Source of the DNA: Rhyacichthys aspro
Taxonomy: Eukaryota > Chordata > Actinopteri > Gobiiformes > Rhyacichthyidae
NCBI GenBank assembly: GCA_036850595.1
Contig: CM072158.1
Location: 17,685,422-17,749,421 of the forward strand
DNA length: 64,000 nt
Direction: 5' to 3'
The notes beneath the pieces were generated by a model that was not told where the DNA came from, ran no database searches, and worked only from the letters and a program-made list of their open reading frames with translations. Both the position numbers and the translations under genes were made by a program. Below, in pieces: positions 10,292 through 24,300 of the stretch (position 1 is the first letter of the stretch; each line of letters begins with the position of its first letter).

Positions 10292-11953
10292 AAGTGAAAA
10301 AACTAAAAATAATTTAAAAAAAGATGACAAATCATATGCAGTTAAGTTTAGTTGTGCAAGAAATGTAACCAGAAGGATTAAAATCATACTTCTTCATATT
10401 GTAACCACTGGATGCCTTAAGCCTTTGTCCCCCCAAAAAAAAATAAAAATAAGAAAAGCATGATTTTGTTCATTTTTTAAATTAAATCAGAGGGTTAAAT
10501 TATGTTTCATTCACATCCGTTTGTGATTGTGAGTCAAAGCTAACACGAGCCAGACTTATATTTGTGAGGTATTGTTCAGTTTAGTGATTTGTTCCACTCA
10601 GCAGCACAAGAAAAAATACAAATCAGTCTTTGGGTTCTTTCTTCTCTCGTTCAGAGTCATAACACAAAAGAGCAATTAAGATTTTAGATGTGACACATAG
10701 TTTAAAATAGTTTTAAAATCGAATATTTGCTACTTTGAGTTTGATGCTATAATATTCAGTTTATTTTTGTGTTAAAATGCACTGGTAAAAATACTCCAGT
10801 ACTGTACTTAAGTTTTTCAAGTATCATGCATTTGTAAATTAGTTGTTAAAGTGACCGAATGTTCAAGTGGGAATGTACTAAACCTACAGAGCTGAGTTTT
10901 ATGGAGCACACTTGTAATGCAGCATCATACAAGTAGATTTTCCCCTCTTTCTCTGATCTGTCAAACTATTGTGAACTTCACCTTAATTATTCACATAATG
11001 ATTTAATAAGGTCTTCAGTCACCTAAGTCATACAGGATGCTCTGAACATGTCAAAGCCCGGTTGTTGCCTCCCTGTGTAGAGCCATGTGGAGGATGTGAA
11101 GAGCTTTTCACCATAACATGCATCATTACGCACCATTATGGAAGGATTATTAAACACTGTGGCTGGAAGGATCCATTGTCAAGCCTATTGACTGTGGCTT
11201 GTTGTGAAAGAACAGCAACTGCCTGAAAACTGTAAATGTGATAGGTAATTTATAGTTATGTGTTGTGATGCAATGTTTACTTTTTTGGATGTGTTCTTGA
11301 AAAAGACACTCTAGTGTTGTTAAATGGAATTATTGTTCAGTCAGTTCTTGGACATACATGGATCAGACAGATTAAGGAATACTTTTACTCATGTTCCCAT
11401 GAGCTACAATGATTCACTCTATCATTCTTTATTATTATCCAACCTACCTTTTTCATTAATAAATTAAATCCAATTGTATATTGATTAGCTAAAGCTGAGT
11501 CAAATACTTTTACTTTTTGTTGTATTTAAGTATGAATTTTAATGTGATACTTTTCCTTGAGTACATTTCTAGCTCTTTATCTGTTAAAATGTATAAAATA
11601 TTGGATGCCTCATGCAGACATTTGTCCAGTGTCGTTCCTCTCTCTCTCATCCTGCCTCCTGTGTATCTGCTGTCCTATCAAATACAGGCAAAAAGCACCA
11701 TTTTTTTTTTTTAATTGTATAAAATAGCATTCATTGTTGCCATTTTGTCTTAAGTAGTGATATTTGAGCTGTTTGCAAAATTTCAGTGAAATACAGGTTG
11801 AAATCCTATTATTTCTCAATTTATTTAAAGACAAACAAGTTCATATTTAAAGTCTGTATTTGTCATTTCTGTTCCCATTTTGGTTCATGACAAGGAAATA
11901 AAATATTAAAGCTGCAAATAGAGGTGTACAAAGTTTGTATAAATAGTGTTAAG
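10292..11953. other. Convergent intergenic region, no gene seen
   Basis: This AT-rich DNA lies between the 3' ends of the SLC1 gene (+) and top2b (-). It contains the first copy of a dispersed repeat (11160-11346) and poly-T/poly-A tracts. The short ORFs have no recognisable domain and lie in low-complexity sequence. Confidence 0.6.
11160..11346 (+). repeat. Dispersed ~150-bp repeat, copy 1
   Basis: From GTTGTGAAAGAACAGCAACT through CTCTAGTGTTGTTAAATGG to TTCAGTCAGT this is almost identical to 15901-16098. The copies differ mainly by a small indel (CAATGTTTAC against CAATGTGCATGAATTAC). The high identity suggests a young or constrained family. No terminal repeats or target-site duplication could be defined. 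Confidence 0.8.
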
Positions 11954-11959
11954 TTTATT
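11954..11959 (-). terminator. Possible poly(A) signal of top2b
   Basis: TTTATT on the plus strand is AATAAA on the minus strand, about 400 bp beyond the top2b stop codon. This would give a 3' UTR of about 0.4 kb. It is a single-motif inference. Confidence 0.4.
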
Positions 11960-12352
11960 TTACTACACAACTTCTATGTGTTCTTTCCAGTTCATGGAAA
12001 CTATACAAAGAGCTGACACTGTTCAGTACATTTTAAAGACAAAGACAACAGAACAGTCACATTTCATTGTTTACTTTCAACTTCATGTTCAAAAAGTTAC
12101 ATCATTTTTAACAATTAAATGTGCTAAAGCACCGCGTTCTAAACTTCTAAAAGCTGCTTCAGACAAATACAGAACATTTCAATGAGCATTAAAAAAGAAA
12201 GCTGTAAATGTAGAATAAAAGGTGTAAAACACTACACGTTAAAAATCATTCAACATCACCATTAATGAAAAAAGAAAGAGGAAATGTACAAAAGTCTGTG
12301 AATACTGGGGGAGGGACTTATACAAGCGGAGGATCTGAATGTGACCTAAGGT

Positions 12353-15300
12353 TTAATCAAACATGTCGTCGTCGTCTTCTGCCTCGTTGTCCGAGTCCAC
12401 AAAGTAATTGACTTCCTTTTTGCCCCGACCCACCCGGTCCTGGGACAAGTGCATGGCTCTCAGGCTGTTGCTGTCATCATCCTCATCATACGAAGGAGGT
12501 TTCTGAGGTTTCTAGGGGGAAAAACATATTAAAGTAAGTCCAACTGTAGATGGAACTCCTTTAAAACATCCTGAAATGTCTGAAGTTGATGATTATTTCA
12601 GTGCGCGTCCTCTAACAGTGAACTAAACAACTAAACCAAAACAACTCACTTCAGACTTAGAGCATCAGCAAGAAAAAAAACAGAAAAAAAGGCTTGTTTG
12701 CCAAAAATTTAATTCTTGTAGGACAGTTTTGGAATAAGACCACTAACATTATTACTGATAATTTTTGAATGTGGTTCTTGTAATAAACATTCTTCAACTT
12801 TAATAATATTTAGCAGTTATGGGGAACTATTAGATCTATAAAGGACAAAAATTCAAAAGGAAGGAAGGTGAGAAGTTTCAACAATTTAACAATTTTTGGA
12901 AACATATCAAATGTTTTTTTCAAATTTGATTTAATCCATATTTTAAAAGCATTCTTAATTTATTGCATTTCTCCACACCTGCCAAAACTTTTCACTGCTC
13001 TGTTTGTTTTATTATTCTTGACTTTCACAATCCCTCTCTTCCATTTGTAAGACAAAGTCAGAAAAAGTGGTTAAAAATTAATTTAAAGGAAAACATTGAC
13101 CTTTAAAGAGGTAACATTCTCTTTCTGTACCTCTGTAAGCAAATCCCAAATATATTGCGCTGGTATAAAATAATAAGAGTGAGAGCCTGTGTGAATTATA
13201 CATTTTACATGACTCTTGCAGCAGATACTCACTCGGCCCGTGGATTTGGCTGCTTTCTTCATCGGACTGTACTCGTCCTCGGAGCCAGAGCCCTTCCTCT
13301 TCCTCCCTCTGCCTTTACCTGATGCTGGACACAAAGACACGGAGGTGAGGTGAATCCGAGTGCACCGTCCTGGAGCCGTTCTGAAGAGGCTTCTCCGAGT
13401 CTTACCTTTGAGCGCCGGCCCGGGTTTCTTGGAGCCCGTGTCCGAGTCCGAGTCCCAGATGGATTTATCGGGTTTTTTAGCTTTTGGCGTTGGTGTTTTC
13501 TTGGGTTTGGGCGTGGACTCGGCCGTCTTCTTAGCTCCTGTGGAAGAAAATGAGTCCGTAAATTAATGTGTTCAGAGGAGCGTTTGTGAAGTTGGACAAG
13601 TGAAATTCATTAAACCAAAACACAATCCTCATACATTTTTTACACAATAATTCTCCATAATTTCTCCAACATAGAAATTCCTTTTTCTTTTAAAACCTTT
13701 GAAGCCTGTTTTACCTTGTTGTGTAGTTTTAGTGCACCCTCTGCTGGACAATCTCAAGCATTGCACAGAGTTGCTACTGTTTTTAAATCACATTTTCTTC
13801 ACATTTGTTTTGTCAATGTAAAAAGTTCTTCTGTTATTATGTTACATTGCATTCCTCAATTTATTTATCATTCAGCTAGCTATCCCTCTCTGCTTCGGTT
13901 TAAACTCAACAAATTACAGGTGCCTCAGAGGGTCAAACTCAAACTGAAAATTCCAAATTGCACAATGAGGACTAAACAGCATTTTTAAGTTAAAATACAG
14001 GGTTTTCAGAAGAGATTTGGACATTATAATCAGTTTCCAGGGCATTTCCAGAACCGGTGGGAACCTAAATTACCTTTCTTTGCTGGTGCTACTTTGTCAA
14101 ATATTGAACTGCTGGAGTAAGTGGAGAAAACAGGTCTGTGGTCGTCGTCACTGCCCGACCTCGAGCCATCTGGAAGACAATCGCAGACAGTTACAGCATT
14201 TGTCATGTTTGGACGGATCAGAGAAGTAGATAGAAAGTAATATGCTTGTAACTGAACCTAATTCTGTCTCTATAAAGACGTAGTACTTACCGCTGTCATT
14301 GCTTTTCTCAGAGAAGGCCGACTTGGAGGAGAAGATGCTGGTGGGTTCCTTCTTTTTAGCGACTGGCACAGGCCTGAGGAACATAGAATATTAGATTTTT
14401 GTCGGATGACGGCAGTATTTGGAGTGTATTACTGTTAGAATAGAAAGATCAACAATAACAATATGTAACTACTACTATGTGTCTGAAGGTTATTGGGCCA
14501 TGCCTTGAGAAATTATTCTAGAAGTGGACATCTGGACGTTTTTCTGTGTGAGCTTGAAAAGGTGAGAGGTTATGTTTAATCGAGGGCATTTCATTTTGAC
14601 ATAAAGGCTCTCAGTCACTCATTTAATAAAAAAATGGTTATGAACAACGTCGACCTGTTCTCAAAGGAGTAATATTTTAGTCAAACGGTGGACAGCTGGC
14701 TTTCTTTACAGAGAACCTCAGTCCCCAACTTGGAAAAAAAACAGCAAACTAGTTTTCTGATTGCCTTTTGTGAAGCTGTCATTTTCACTTGATCATTTGT
14801 TGACAAAGGAAAAATACTGAATACAAAAAAGACACAGGCATATTTAATAACAAATCAGTTTTACTGCTTCATCATTTTGAGTTTTAGAGTGTGCTACACC
14901 AGTGTGTGTCTAAAAGATTTATGTTTCTAGGTTGAACTTGGCATTTATAACACTGGCAAGCTTCTATTCCAACTACATTTTTGATTTTGAACAATTACTT
15001 TGTTCAGTTGAAGTATGAGTAACAGAACAATGGGGAAATGGAGTGCTAGAGAGTGTTTAAATGCATCAGAATGACTTTATCTGACAACAAGAATCCTACT
15101 GCACCAAGACAGCATTAGGATTAAAGAATTTTGCCTCAGTTTCGTCTTTTAGATGGACCAGTTTCTGTGACTTCTAGAGAGATTAAGAATGGCCTGACTC
15201 TTACGTGGTCTTTTGCTTTGGAAGAGAGTACGAGTCCTCGTTGTCGTCGTCGTCAAAGTCGTTGTTGTGGTCGTTGTAGCTGCCTTTAGGCTCCAAGGAT

Positions 15301-18300
15301 GTGAAGTCATCTTTGTAGGACCTCACGGGCGAAGACGCCGCGTCATCATCTCCATTTTCTTCTTCATCTGCCTCTTCCTCGGAGAAGTCGAATGTGTATT
15401 TTGGTTTGGTAGCTGAAAGAATATATATAGAAATAAATTTCAAAGCGGAGACATTGTCGGAGCAGATTATTACAGCTGGGGTTTGTGTCTGCTACAGTCG
15501 TGGCGGCTGTTGCTCGGGGTTGCATCAGTCTGCACAAGGCTAATCACACCGAAGACGAGCGCGAGGCTTCACAAGTTATTTCTGGCCTCGGGCGGCGTCT
15601 GTAAAGCAGCTCGGTGTGGAATGAAATGAAATGCTGCCAGTCACTCAGCTGCCACTGTTTCTTATTGGAAACATATCAAACAAACAGCTGCTGAGGACAG
15701 ACACTAACCTTAGGAGGCCCTGGACTGGGATTGTTTCTTCTATTGAATCCTATTAATTACTGAGCTATCAAAACAGTTAATTGTTTGCTTTACACGTCTG
15801 AAAGGACTATTCTGGGAGGATTTTTACAATACACCATAATACTACAACTAGATGGAGTCATGAGCCACTACAGCCTCAGTCGTCCCAGTTTATGTCAAAT
15901 GGAAGGTTCCATTGCTACAAGGCCTAATAGAATGACTTGGCATTGTTGTGAAAGAACAGCAACTGCCTGAAAACTGTAAATGTGATAGGTAATTTATAGT
16001 TATGTGTTGTGATGCAATGTGCATGAATTACTTTTTTGGATGTGTTCTTGAAAAAACCACTCTAGTGTTGTTAAATGGAATTATTGTTCAGTCAGTCCAT
16101 AATAACCTAAGTGATACAGAGAATGGTACTTGAAATCAGACTGTCCTGGATCTTTTGCACAGCCTGCCCATCCTGAGAGTGGATCCCTCCTCCTGTTTTT
16201 TTTTGTTTTTCCTCTGACCCTGATGGAGGGTCTAAGGACAGAGGATGTTGTCTTGTTCGTCCTGTTTATATATTTACAGTCTTTTGTTTTTGTTCAGCCC
16301 TTTGAGGCAATTGCTGTTGTAATTCTGGGCTATATAAATAAAACTGAACTGAATTGAATTGAATTGAATGAATCACTTGCTTTCACTGAGTGGTACCGTT
16401 TATAGGGCATGGTTTGATACAGGCCAGTGAATAGGGCTGTGTGCTGGAGAAAGGTAAAGGTTCTAACTTTTAAATGAAGAGAACTACATTTTTCTGGGAC
16501 TCACTTTTTCATGTGACAAGTTCCTCTTGTGCCTATTGCAATGTTTTTCATTCACAAAAAGACTATCTGAAACTGGAAACAGCTTATAATCACTAGATTC
16601 CTTTAAAAGTACTACTTTCTTCGAAAAAAAAAAAATCAGTTTTGCATTTCCCATTCAATTCTCATTTTTGACCAGAGAAGGATCCATAATTGTCAACTCA
16701 AGAAACCGCACTGTTAAGCTCCACCCCTCGTGAACTCATTCTGCGGCTGATGTTCTACCTGATGCTCTCTGCGACTTGGTCTCTCTGGGAATGACTGGTT
16801 TATTGTCCTCCAGGTCCGAGTCGGACTGGGACTCATCGTCGGACCAGGGGTTCCTCTTCTTCACCTTCTTGTTGGGGGTGCTTTTGGGTGTTGCTGGTTT
16901 TCTTACACGAGGAGCTCCTGCAACACAAACGTCAACATTAGCAGGCAAAGGGTGTGTTGTCAGTCAGGGTCGAGGACAGGGCTGTTTAATAATGGATCAA
17001 AAAGTCCTTCCTCCTCTGCACTGCATCTGAGGAGAACTACATTTCAACAGTCAAGAAACTCTCGAGAATGAATGCTGTGTCATCTCAGGGAAGCCATGTC
17101 AGCTGTACTTTTCTGCTTTTCCATCTGAATTCTTTATAAGTTGTGTTTCCATAAAAGATTTCTGTTGATATTGTTGCATAACAATTGATTTAGCTGTATT
17201 CGCGTTAACTTGAGAGAAGCAAATAAAGTTTAAGTCAGATGCTGGGGTATAAATTCAGTTCAGTTTGAGCATCTGGCTATTGCTCCACTACTACCAAAGT
17301 CTCCAAACGAATGCCTAGATGGCTGTGATCAATCCATTGTAGACTAACAAATGCAGAAAGCAAGACCCATAAGATGTCTAATATAAAAGAGGAAACACCT
17401 GTTGACATGTGCTGCATTAGTATTTTCTGTCCTCCAGCTTAACAAGACACATTTCCACAAACAAATTTCAAAAGAGATCCTTCAAAATGCAATAAACTGA
17501 TTAAAACCACTACTGACCCGGTTCTTTCTTCTCTTTCTTCACTCGTGGAGTCTTTGGTTTGGGAGCAGGTGCATCTCCCGTTGCTCCATCAGCGCCCAAA
17601 CCATCTTCATCGAACTCCATTTTCACCGCTACATCTACATCTCCCTTAAATTAAGAAAATAGACTTTTAACATTATGGATCGAACAAATAGCCATAAGCT
17701 ATAGCTATAAGTTTTAAAGTGTTCATCAGGGACATTTTCACTTACAAAATGTAGGAAACACTTACCTTTTTCTTTTTGGTGAGCTTCTTGGCTGCGTCTG
17801 ATTTGATTGGCTGAGTGGGAGGTTCCACTCTGCGTGCGAACAGTGAGGGCAAGGTCTCCTCCAGGTTCATCTTCTTGACTTTGGGTTTGCCGACTTTGCC
17901 TTTGACCAGTTTAATGGCTCTTCCGGCGCTTTTCTCCTCTCGCTCCTGGGCTTCCACATTCTGATGCACACAAAGGGATTCTCAAGTTTCGACAAACTGG
18001 TGTTTATTTTGTTTTAGATGATTTACTTTTTATTTACACGATTTTATGTAACAGCTGTATGAGAACGGGGCAAACGTTTTCTGTGTGTGTTGGTAAATGC
18101 AACACTTGGAAGATTGTGTCATGTCTTCTGTTAACCTTTTGAAAGTGCAACTGATCCACAATAACTGGCTAAAGGGTAAAAAAGGATAAAGTTTACTGCT
18201 TTTAGGACTTACATTGAGCTCTTCAATGAACACTGCCAAGTCCTCCTTCCACAGATCCTCCGGAGACTTCCCCTGAAGGTCATGGAGCTCTCCTCTCTGC

Positions 18301-21300
18301 ACAATACAAAACACATTCAGTTTGATAAAACACTTGCTCCCAGGCAGTGAGGCAGAATAACCCTAACTGTTGATAACTGTACCTTTTGGTCCCGCTGTTT
18401 GAGCAGCTCGTCCACCTTCTCTTTAGTCAGGCACCACAGGGGCATGTTGAGGATGTAGTTAAAGTTTGGTCCCGATGACGAGCCGGAGTCCACCGAGCTG
18501 TCGCTATCATTCCCGTCATCATCCTCTTCTTGAGACTGTCAGGAGGGGAAATACTTTAGATGATTGTAGCAACAACTGCAGCACACATTTGTAAGTATCC
18601 CTTAAAATGTAATTATGCAAAAAAGTTATAAAAGGTATATAATAAGAGATAAAAAGGAAAGAGAGTACTTTTCCACTCAATGTTTACTGCACCTTTTCCT
18701 GAGCTTTTGTCCAAGCTGCCACTGGGTCCGACTCGTAGCCTTTCTGCACCAACATGCGAATCAGCTCCCTTTTGGACTTATTCTCTGTCGGGACACAAAG
18801 ATACGCAAAGTTAGGACAAGTTTCCACAATTGAGAAAACATGGCCATTTGTGTTTGTTTCCAATCAGACAAACAAACAGAACCAAAAGCCTTAGCATCAC
18901 CAGAGTAGTATGATACACTAAGATAATCTGCAATGCTTTATAAGCGCTTTAACAATGGAAACAGACCCATACACTCCAGTTATGTGGCTTCACAAAGAAA
19001 ACACAATACAACTAGAGGTTTATTAAGGAACCATTTACTTACCAATTGATATTTTCCCCTCAATCTTCTCCAAGACAAATCGCGCCTGGTTGGACAGTTT
19101 GGACGCCTCAGCCCCGAGACTACCCAGCAGCCAGTCCTTCCTCAGTTTGTAGTAATGCAGACGCAGCTCAAAGAACTCCTTGAGGATGTCCTGGACCGAG
19201 TCATATCTCTTCAGACAACCCATGTGGTCAAACAGCACCTGGGGGTTAAGGTTGCACATTCAAATTGAGGATTACGACATTCGAAACCTCTGAGGCACTT
19301 ATCCGATTCTAGCTTGAGCTCTGTTTTACCATGGAGTTACACGTGAGACTGGACTGCAGCTTGAAGACTTTGTGCAGGCCAGCAGCTTCGGCCTGGGCCA
19401 GTTTCTCCTCGGACATGCGCACCACAAACTTGACGGTGGTGTCGGTGTGGTACTCCTTGTAGTCGCTGATGAGAGCTGGCGTTTTGTCCGTTCCCTGCAA
19501 CATGGGCTCCAGCACAGACTCCTTGTAGGACTGCACAGGCAAGTGGAGATACAGTTAACCACAGAATGAAGACGTTCAAAAGAAGTGTCAGAAATAATAC
19601 AATGAAGAAGAGCGTACCTGTGTCCATGTCCGAATAGGGAGCTCTGTAATCTCAATGGTGTTCTTGTCGATGACGGACACTTCCCCGCTGACCAAGTACT
19701 GGTTCTGACCCAGTTCATGGATCACGCCTTTGAAGTTCTTGTAACTGGGAAGCTGTTGAAAATATGAACGAGAGATGAAAATCAAAAGAGGCTCAATTTA
19801 AATCAATTTCCCAATAATTTCAACTACTGGAAATCTACTGTTTAAATTTCAGAGTTTCCTAGGGTGTGCCACAGAATTGTAACAAGCTTTTATTTGCCTT
19901 TCCACCAATCTCTGCCCTTTTTCAAGTGTTTAGACTAAGTTGTATATTTTTCAGTGTGTTTTAAACGTATACAAGGACTGTGTTGAGCGGTACCATGGGC
20001 AGCGGGTCCTGGTGGTTGAGCATCCTGTTGATATTGTTGACGATCTCACGGGGGTCGTAGTTGGGGATTTTACAGGCCCAGCCGGTTCCGATGCCCTCAG
20101 CGCCGTTCACCAGCAGCAAGGGGATGATGGGAATGTACCACTCCGGCTCCACCTTCTGGTTGTCGTCAAACAGGAACTTGAGCAGATTGAAGTCCACAGC
20201 AGGGAACAAGAGCTTGGCAAGAGGACTGAGGGGAAGATTTAAGAATTATTTAAACCCTTGACACAACTTTATACGTACATAATGGACTTTATACTCTATT
20301 ATCTTAAATCATACAGCTGAGTCAGGTTAAATAAAGGCTGTGATGACTCTGCAGATACTAAAAATTACAAATCATCAACAGAGGTAGTCATTTTACTTCT
20401 GTAAAGCCTTGTAGGGCTGCAACTAACAATTATTTCCATTATCATTTAATCAGAAAATATTTTTTCAATTTATAATCTGATGACATCTGTGAAAATGGCC
20501 CAGTGGACTAAAAAAGACAAATGGTCAAAAACTTGGTGTTTTATTGTTCCTATTTACAACCTATGAAAATACAACAAAAAAATCACATACATTTTTACAA
20601 AATCTGAACCAAATGAAGCTACAAGTACCCCACAGGACTGTGTATAGAGCATATACACATAAAGATGTATTTTTATCAAAAACACAAAATGCACATCTCT
20701 TTTACAGTTTCTGTGGATTTACTCCTCTGTCTCTCTCCTCTCAGCACATGGCCTGTTTCAGAGTCTATGAATACCCCAGATAGTGATTAAACGATTATTC
20801 AATTAGTTGAAGATTATGATTGATTAAAATTGATTGGTTGTTGCAGCCCCAAAGCCTTGATTTGTAAAGTGGCAGGACTCTGTGTTGACACAACATACAC
20901 TTTATGATTTATGCACATCAATCATGTGCTTCAATTGAAAAACTTTTTTCTTTCTTTTAAAAACACTGTGTGGTGATCACATGATAGTAAGGAAAGGAGA
21001 GAGACAAGAAGACGCTCAACCTAAACTGCTTTCTCTCTGAGCATAATGCTGCAGCTGCTTTGCTAATGTTTTGCGTTACACCTTAAACCTTTAAATTTCT
21101 ATATATTAAAAACTTGCTTAGGACTTTTGAACAAATCTGAAGTTATTATAAGTAAAAATGTCCCCAGACTATTTCCCACTGCTGAATTACCTGAGCATGG
21201 TGAAGATGTAACGAGGACTGGCAGCGTCTTTGCCTCCGTTGATGCGAGTACCGAACTGACCCAGAGGCTGCAGGATGTTTATGTTGTTACTGCCCACAAA

Positions 21301-24300
21301 GTTCTGGGCCAAGTTCACGATGGTCATCATCAGAGCTTGCTACAGGAACAGTATAAATAAATAAATAGTCAGTTGAGGCTCAAACATCCTAGTGTCATTC
21401 ATCACACTGGTTTTTACCTCTCCATGATGGTAGGCAGACATCTCAGCCACTGAACCAGCCAGCTGCGCTACTTTGACCTCCCTCTTGTCGTTCCTCTTCA
21501 TACAGGTGAATAAAACCTTCCTCTGTCCTGGTTTTAAGCCTTAAACAACACATATGCAACTTAGTACATGGTCATTTTTTAAAACAGTGACTATACAGTT
21601 CGTTGATCCGCCATGAGATTAAATATGCAAACAAACCGTCAACTAATGATGGAATAGATCTTTCGTTGTCTGAGTTGGAAAACAGAATGAGCTCTTTGTT
21701 GATGAAGTCATTGTAGGACAGGTGTTTGGTTTGAGTTCCATACAGGTATTTCTGAAAAATAAGAAAAGAGTAAGGTTGCACCATCTTAAATAAACACACA
21801 ATATAATAATGGTGATATGATTATGATACTTTTATTTATTCTTAAAGATAAAGACTATACAAGCCTGTATGATCTTTTTGGTCCTATTACACATACTATA
21901 TAAAGACTAATGACAACAAACATAACTGTTCACAGATGTAATGCTATAATGCTATTTATTGTAATTTCTTGCTGTGAACAATTTGCTGTATGTCCAAGGG
22001 CACTTTTCGGTTAAGGCGGAAGTTGTGGTCATATTATTAGTTAATTTTTTTAAGAAAACATACTGATAGCCTAGTTAATATTTACAGTCAGATTCATTTT
22101 CAACATGTACAGAGCCTAAATTAGATTTACCACAAGCTTTAAAGGGCCAACTTGTGCATCCAGTTATTTTTCACACATTTTCCCTTCATAATCATTCAAC
22201 ACAGAAATTTAAAAACTTTTTCCTCTCTTCTCTGTGGTCTTCAATACTCTCACTATCCCCAGCATTTGCAAGTGGAACTAAAGGGACTGAGTACAGTTTA
22301 CTTTGCTTCATACTTGTTTTGATTCAGAGTTGTCTGGGAACAGATGCACATCAGAGCAGAGTGCTTGGAAATGACAACAGCAGAACGTTAGAGCAAATCT
22401 GGGACTGGAGGCTAATTCTACTGAAGCTAAATGGCAAAACTCATTCGCTGGTGATATTACAAACATAATTTGTGTGGCTCCAATCAAATCAAACAGCTAG
22501 CAGCTTTTGTCTCACCTCTGGCAGACCGTGCATCCTCCTCTGTCGCCTGTCCTCCATGAAGTTGGTCAGCCATTCTTTCCTGTCGTCCGTCTTCTTCTTA
22601 CTGAAAGCCTACGAGAAAAATAATAGATATGAGTTTGGATTTTTTTATTTTTACTTTACTCGCAAAGCAGAACAGGATTTCATAATCTCACCAGAGTGAT
22701 GGCAGCGTCGTCCTCAGCTCCACTGTATCTGAATGAGATTCGATGTCTTTCCATGTCGGCGAAGTATTCCTTGGCTTCTTTGCTTGTACTTGTACCCAAA
22801 CCTGAAACATTAACACCTTAATTAACATACCCTTTACTCCAACAATTACCACCACAGACAACAGTGGTTTATGCTCAGACCTTTGTAGTACTTTATATGC
22901 CAGGTTTTATAGTTCTCTGTCTGTTTCTTCCACTCGTCAAACTCTGGGATGCTGTAGAAGGACAGCTCTTGCTTGTTCTTGGTTGCCTGTGGAACCACAA
23001 AGACCCATTAAGCTCCACAGTTTTGGAGAGCTTAAGACTGAAGATTCAATGTAATTTTAATGGTCGTTAAAATCAAGGACTAATATAGTTAATAAAGTTT
23101 CATTTCAAGAAGAACTAACTTTATATTTATATGATTCTTTTGTTATCTGGAATTTTTTATAAATTTCTATTAAAATCTAATTGCAAATGTCGTTTTTGGG
23201 TTTTTTTTGCCTACTTTAACAATAGGTGTGATGAACTCCTCTAGGAATGTGTGCTTCAGCAGAGACGGCCAGTTGTGGTGGAAGAAGTTAATGAGCAGCC
23301 CTTTGATGTGAGAGCCGTCTTGATCCTGAGAGACAAAGGATAAAAAGGTCTTAGCTGTGTTGTACATGTATGAGCAGAACTGAGACAAAAGATGTGTGCA
23401 GCAGGTCACCTGATCGGTCATGATCATGATTTTGCCGTAGCGCAGCGTACGAAGTGACTCTGCGTCGTCATAGCTCTTCTTGTACTGGAGTCCGACGATT
23501 TTAATGATGTTGTTGATCTCAGCATTTTCCATGATCTATACAGAGAATGAGCTTAATATTAATGCTAGTCATATTGCTTTAAAAACTGTTTCAAAGTAGT
23601 GTCACACAAATATTCTCTATTTAATCAGTCCATGTCTTTGAAAAAGCACGGACAGAAGAACAAACTTTACTGTACCTCTTACATTACACATGCACATACA
23701 GAATGGTTACAGAATGGTTGCAGAATTGTTCCAGACCTGTTTGTGTGTTGCCTCTCGCACATTAAGGATTTTCCCTCTGAGCGGGAACACTCCGTATCGA
23801 TCGCGCCCGATGACTCCCAGTCCAGAGACGGCCAGAGACTTGGCTGAGTCTCCCTCAGTGAGGATGAGTGTGCATTCAGAGGAGTGTTTACCACCTGGGG
23901 TGAAGAAAAGAGAAGGTTTCACTAAATTTTGTCATCCAGAAATTATATTCTCTCTCTCTGGGACAGAATAGTTTTAATGAAGTAAAAATGTAAGCTTAGG
24001 TAAGGCACAATCACACAGGTTAAATAAGTTAAAGCGGTATAATTTTCATTTAACATCAAAGCAGTAAAACTCTCACCACTGTCTCACCTTTTAGCATATG
24101 TACTTTAATTGGGGTTGAGAAATGTACCCAATGCTAGGGCTGGTTGATTGGGGCCAAAATTATAATCACAATTATTTCAATTCATATTGAGTTGGGATTA
24201 CTTAATAGTCTTCCATACATATGCACTTCAGCTTTCGTTTGAGAGACATGATTGTAAAAAGCCGCTATCATCATCATGACTTCAAACAATGTGCAGGTGG

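Noticed and set aside
19326..19718. 130-codon minus-strand ORF overlapping top2b exons
   Set aside because: It is a second frame across two top2b exons and their intron. The family sequence lies in the other frame.
24120..24200. Possible hAT-type end (AGGGCTGGTTGATTGGGGCC) in a top2b intron
   Set aside because: Only one weak end is visible, with no partner and no target-site duplication, so it was not listed as an element.
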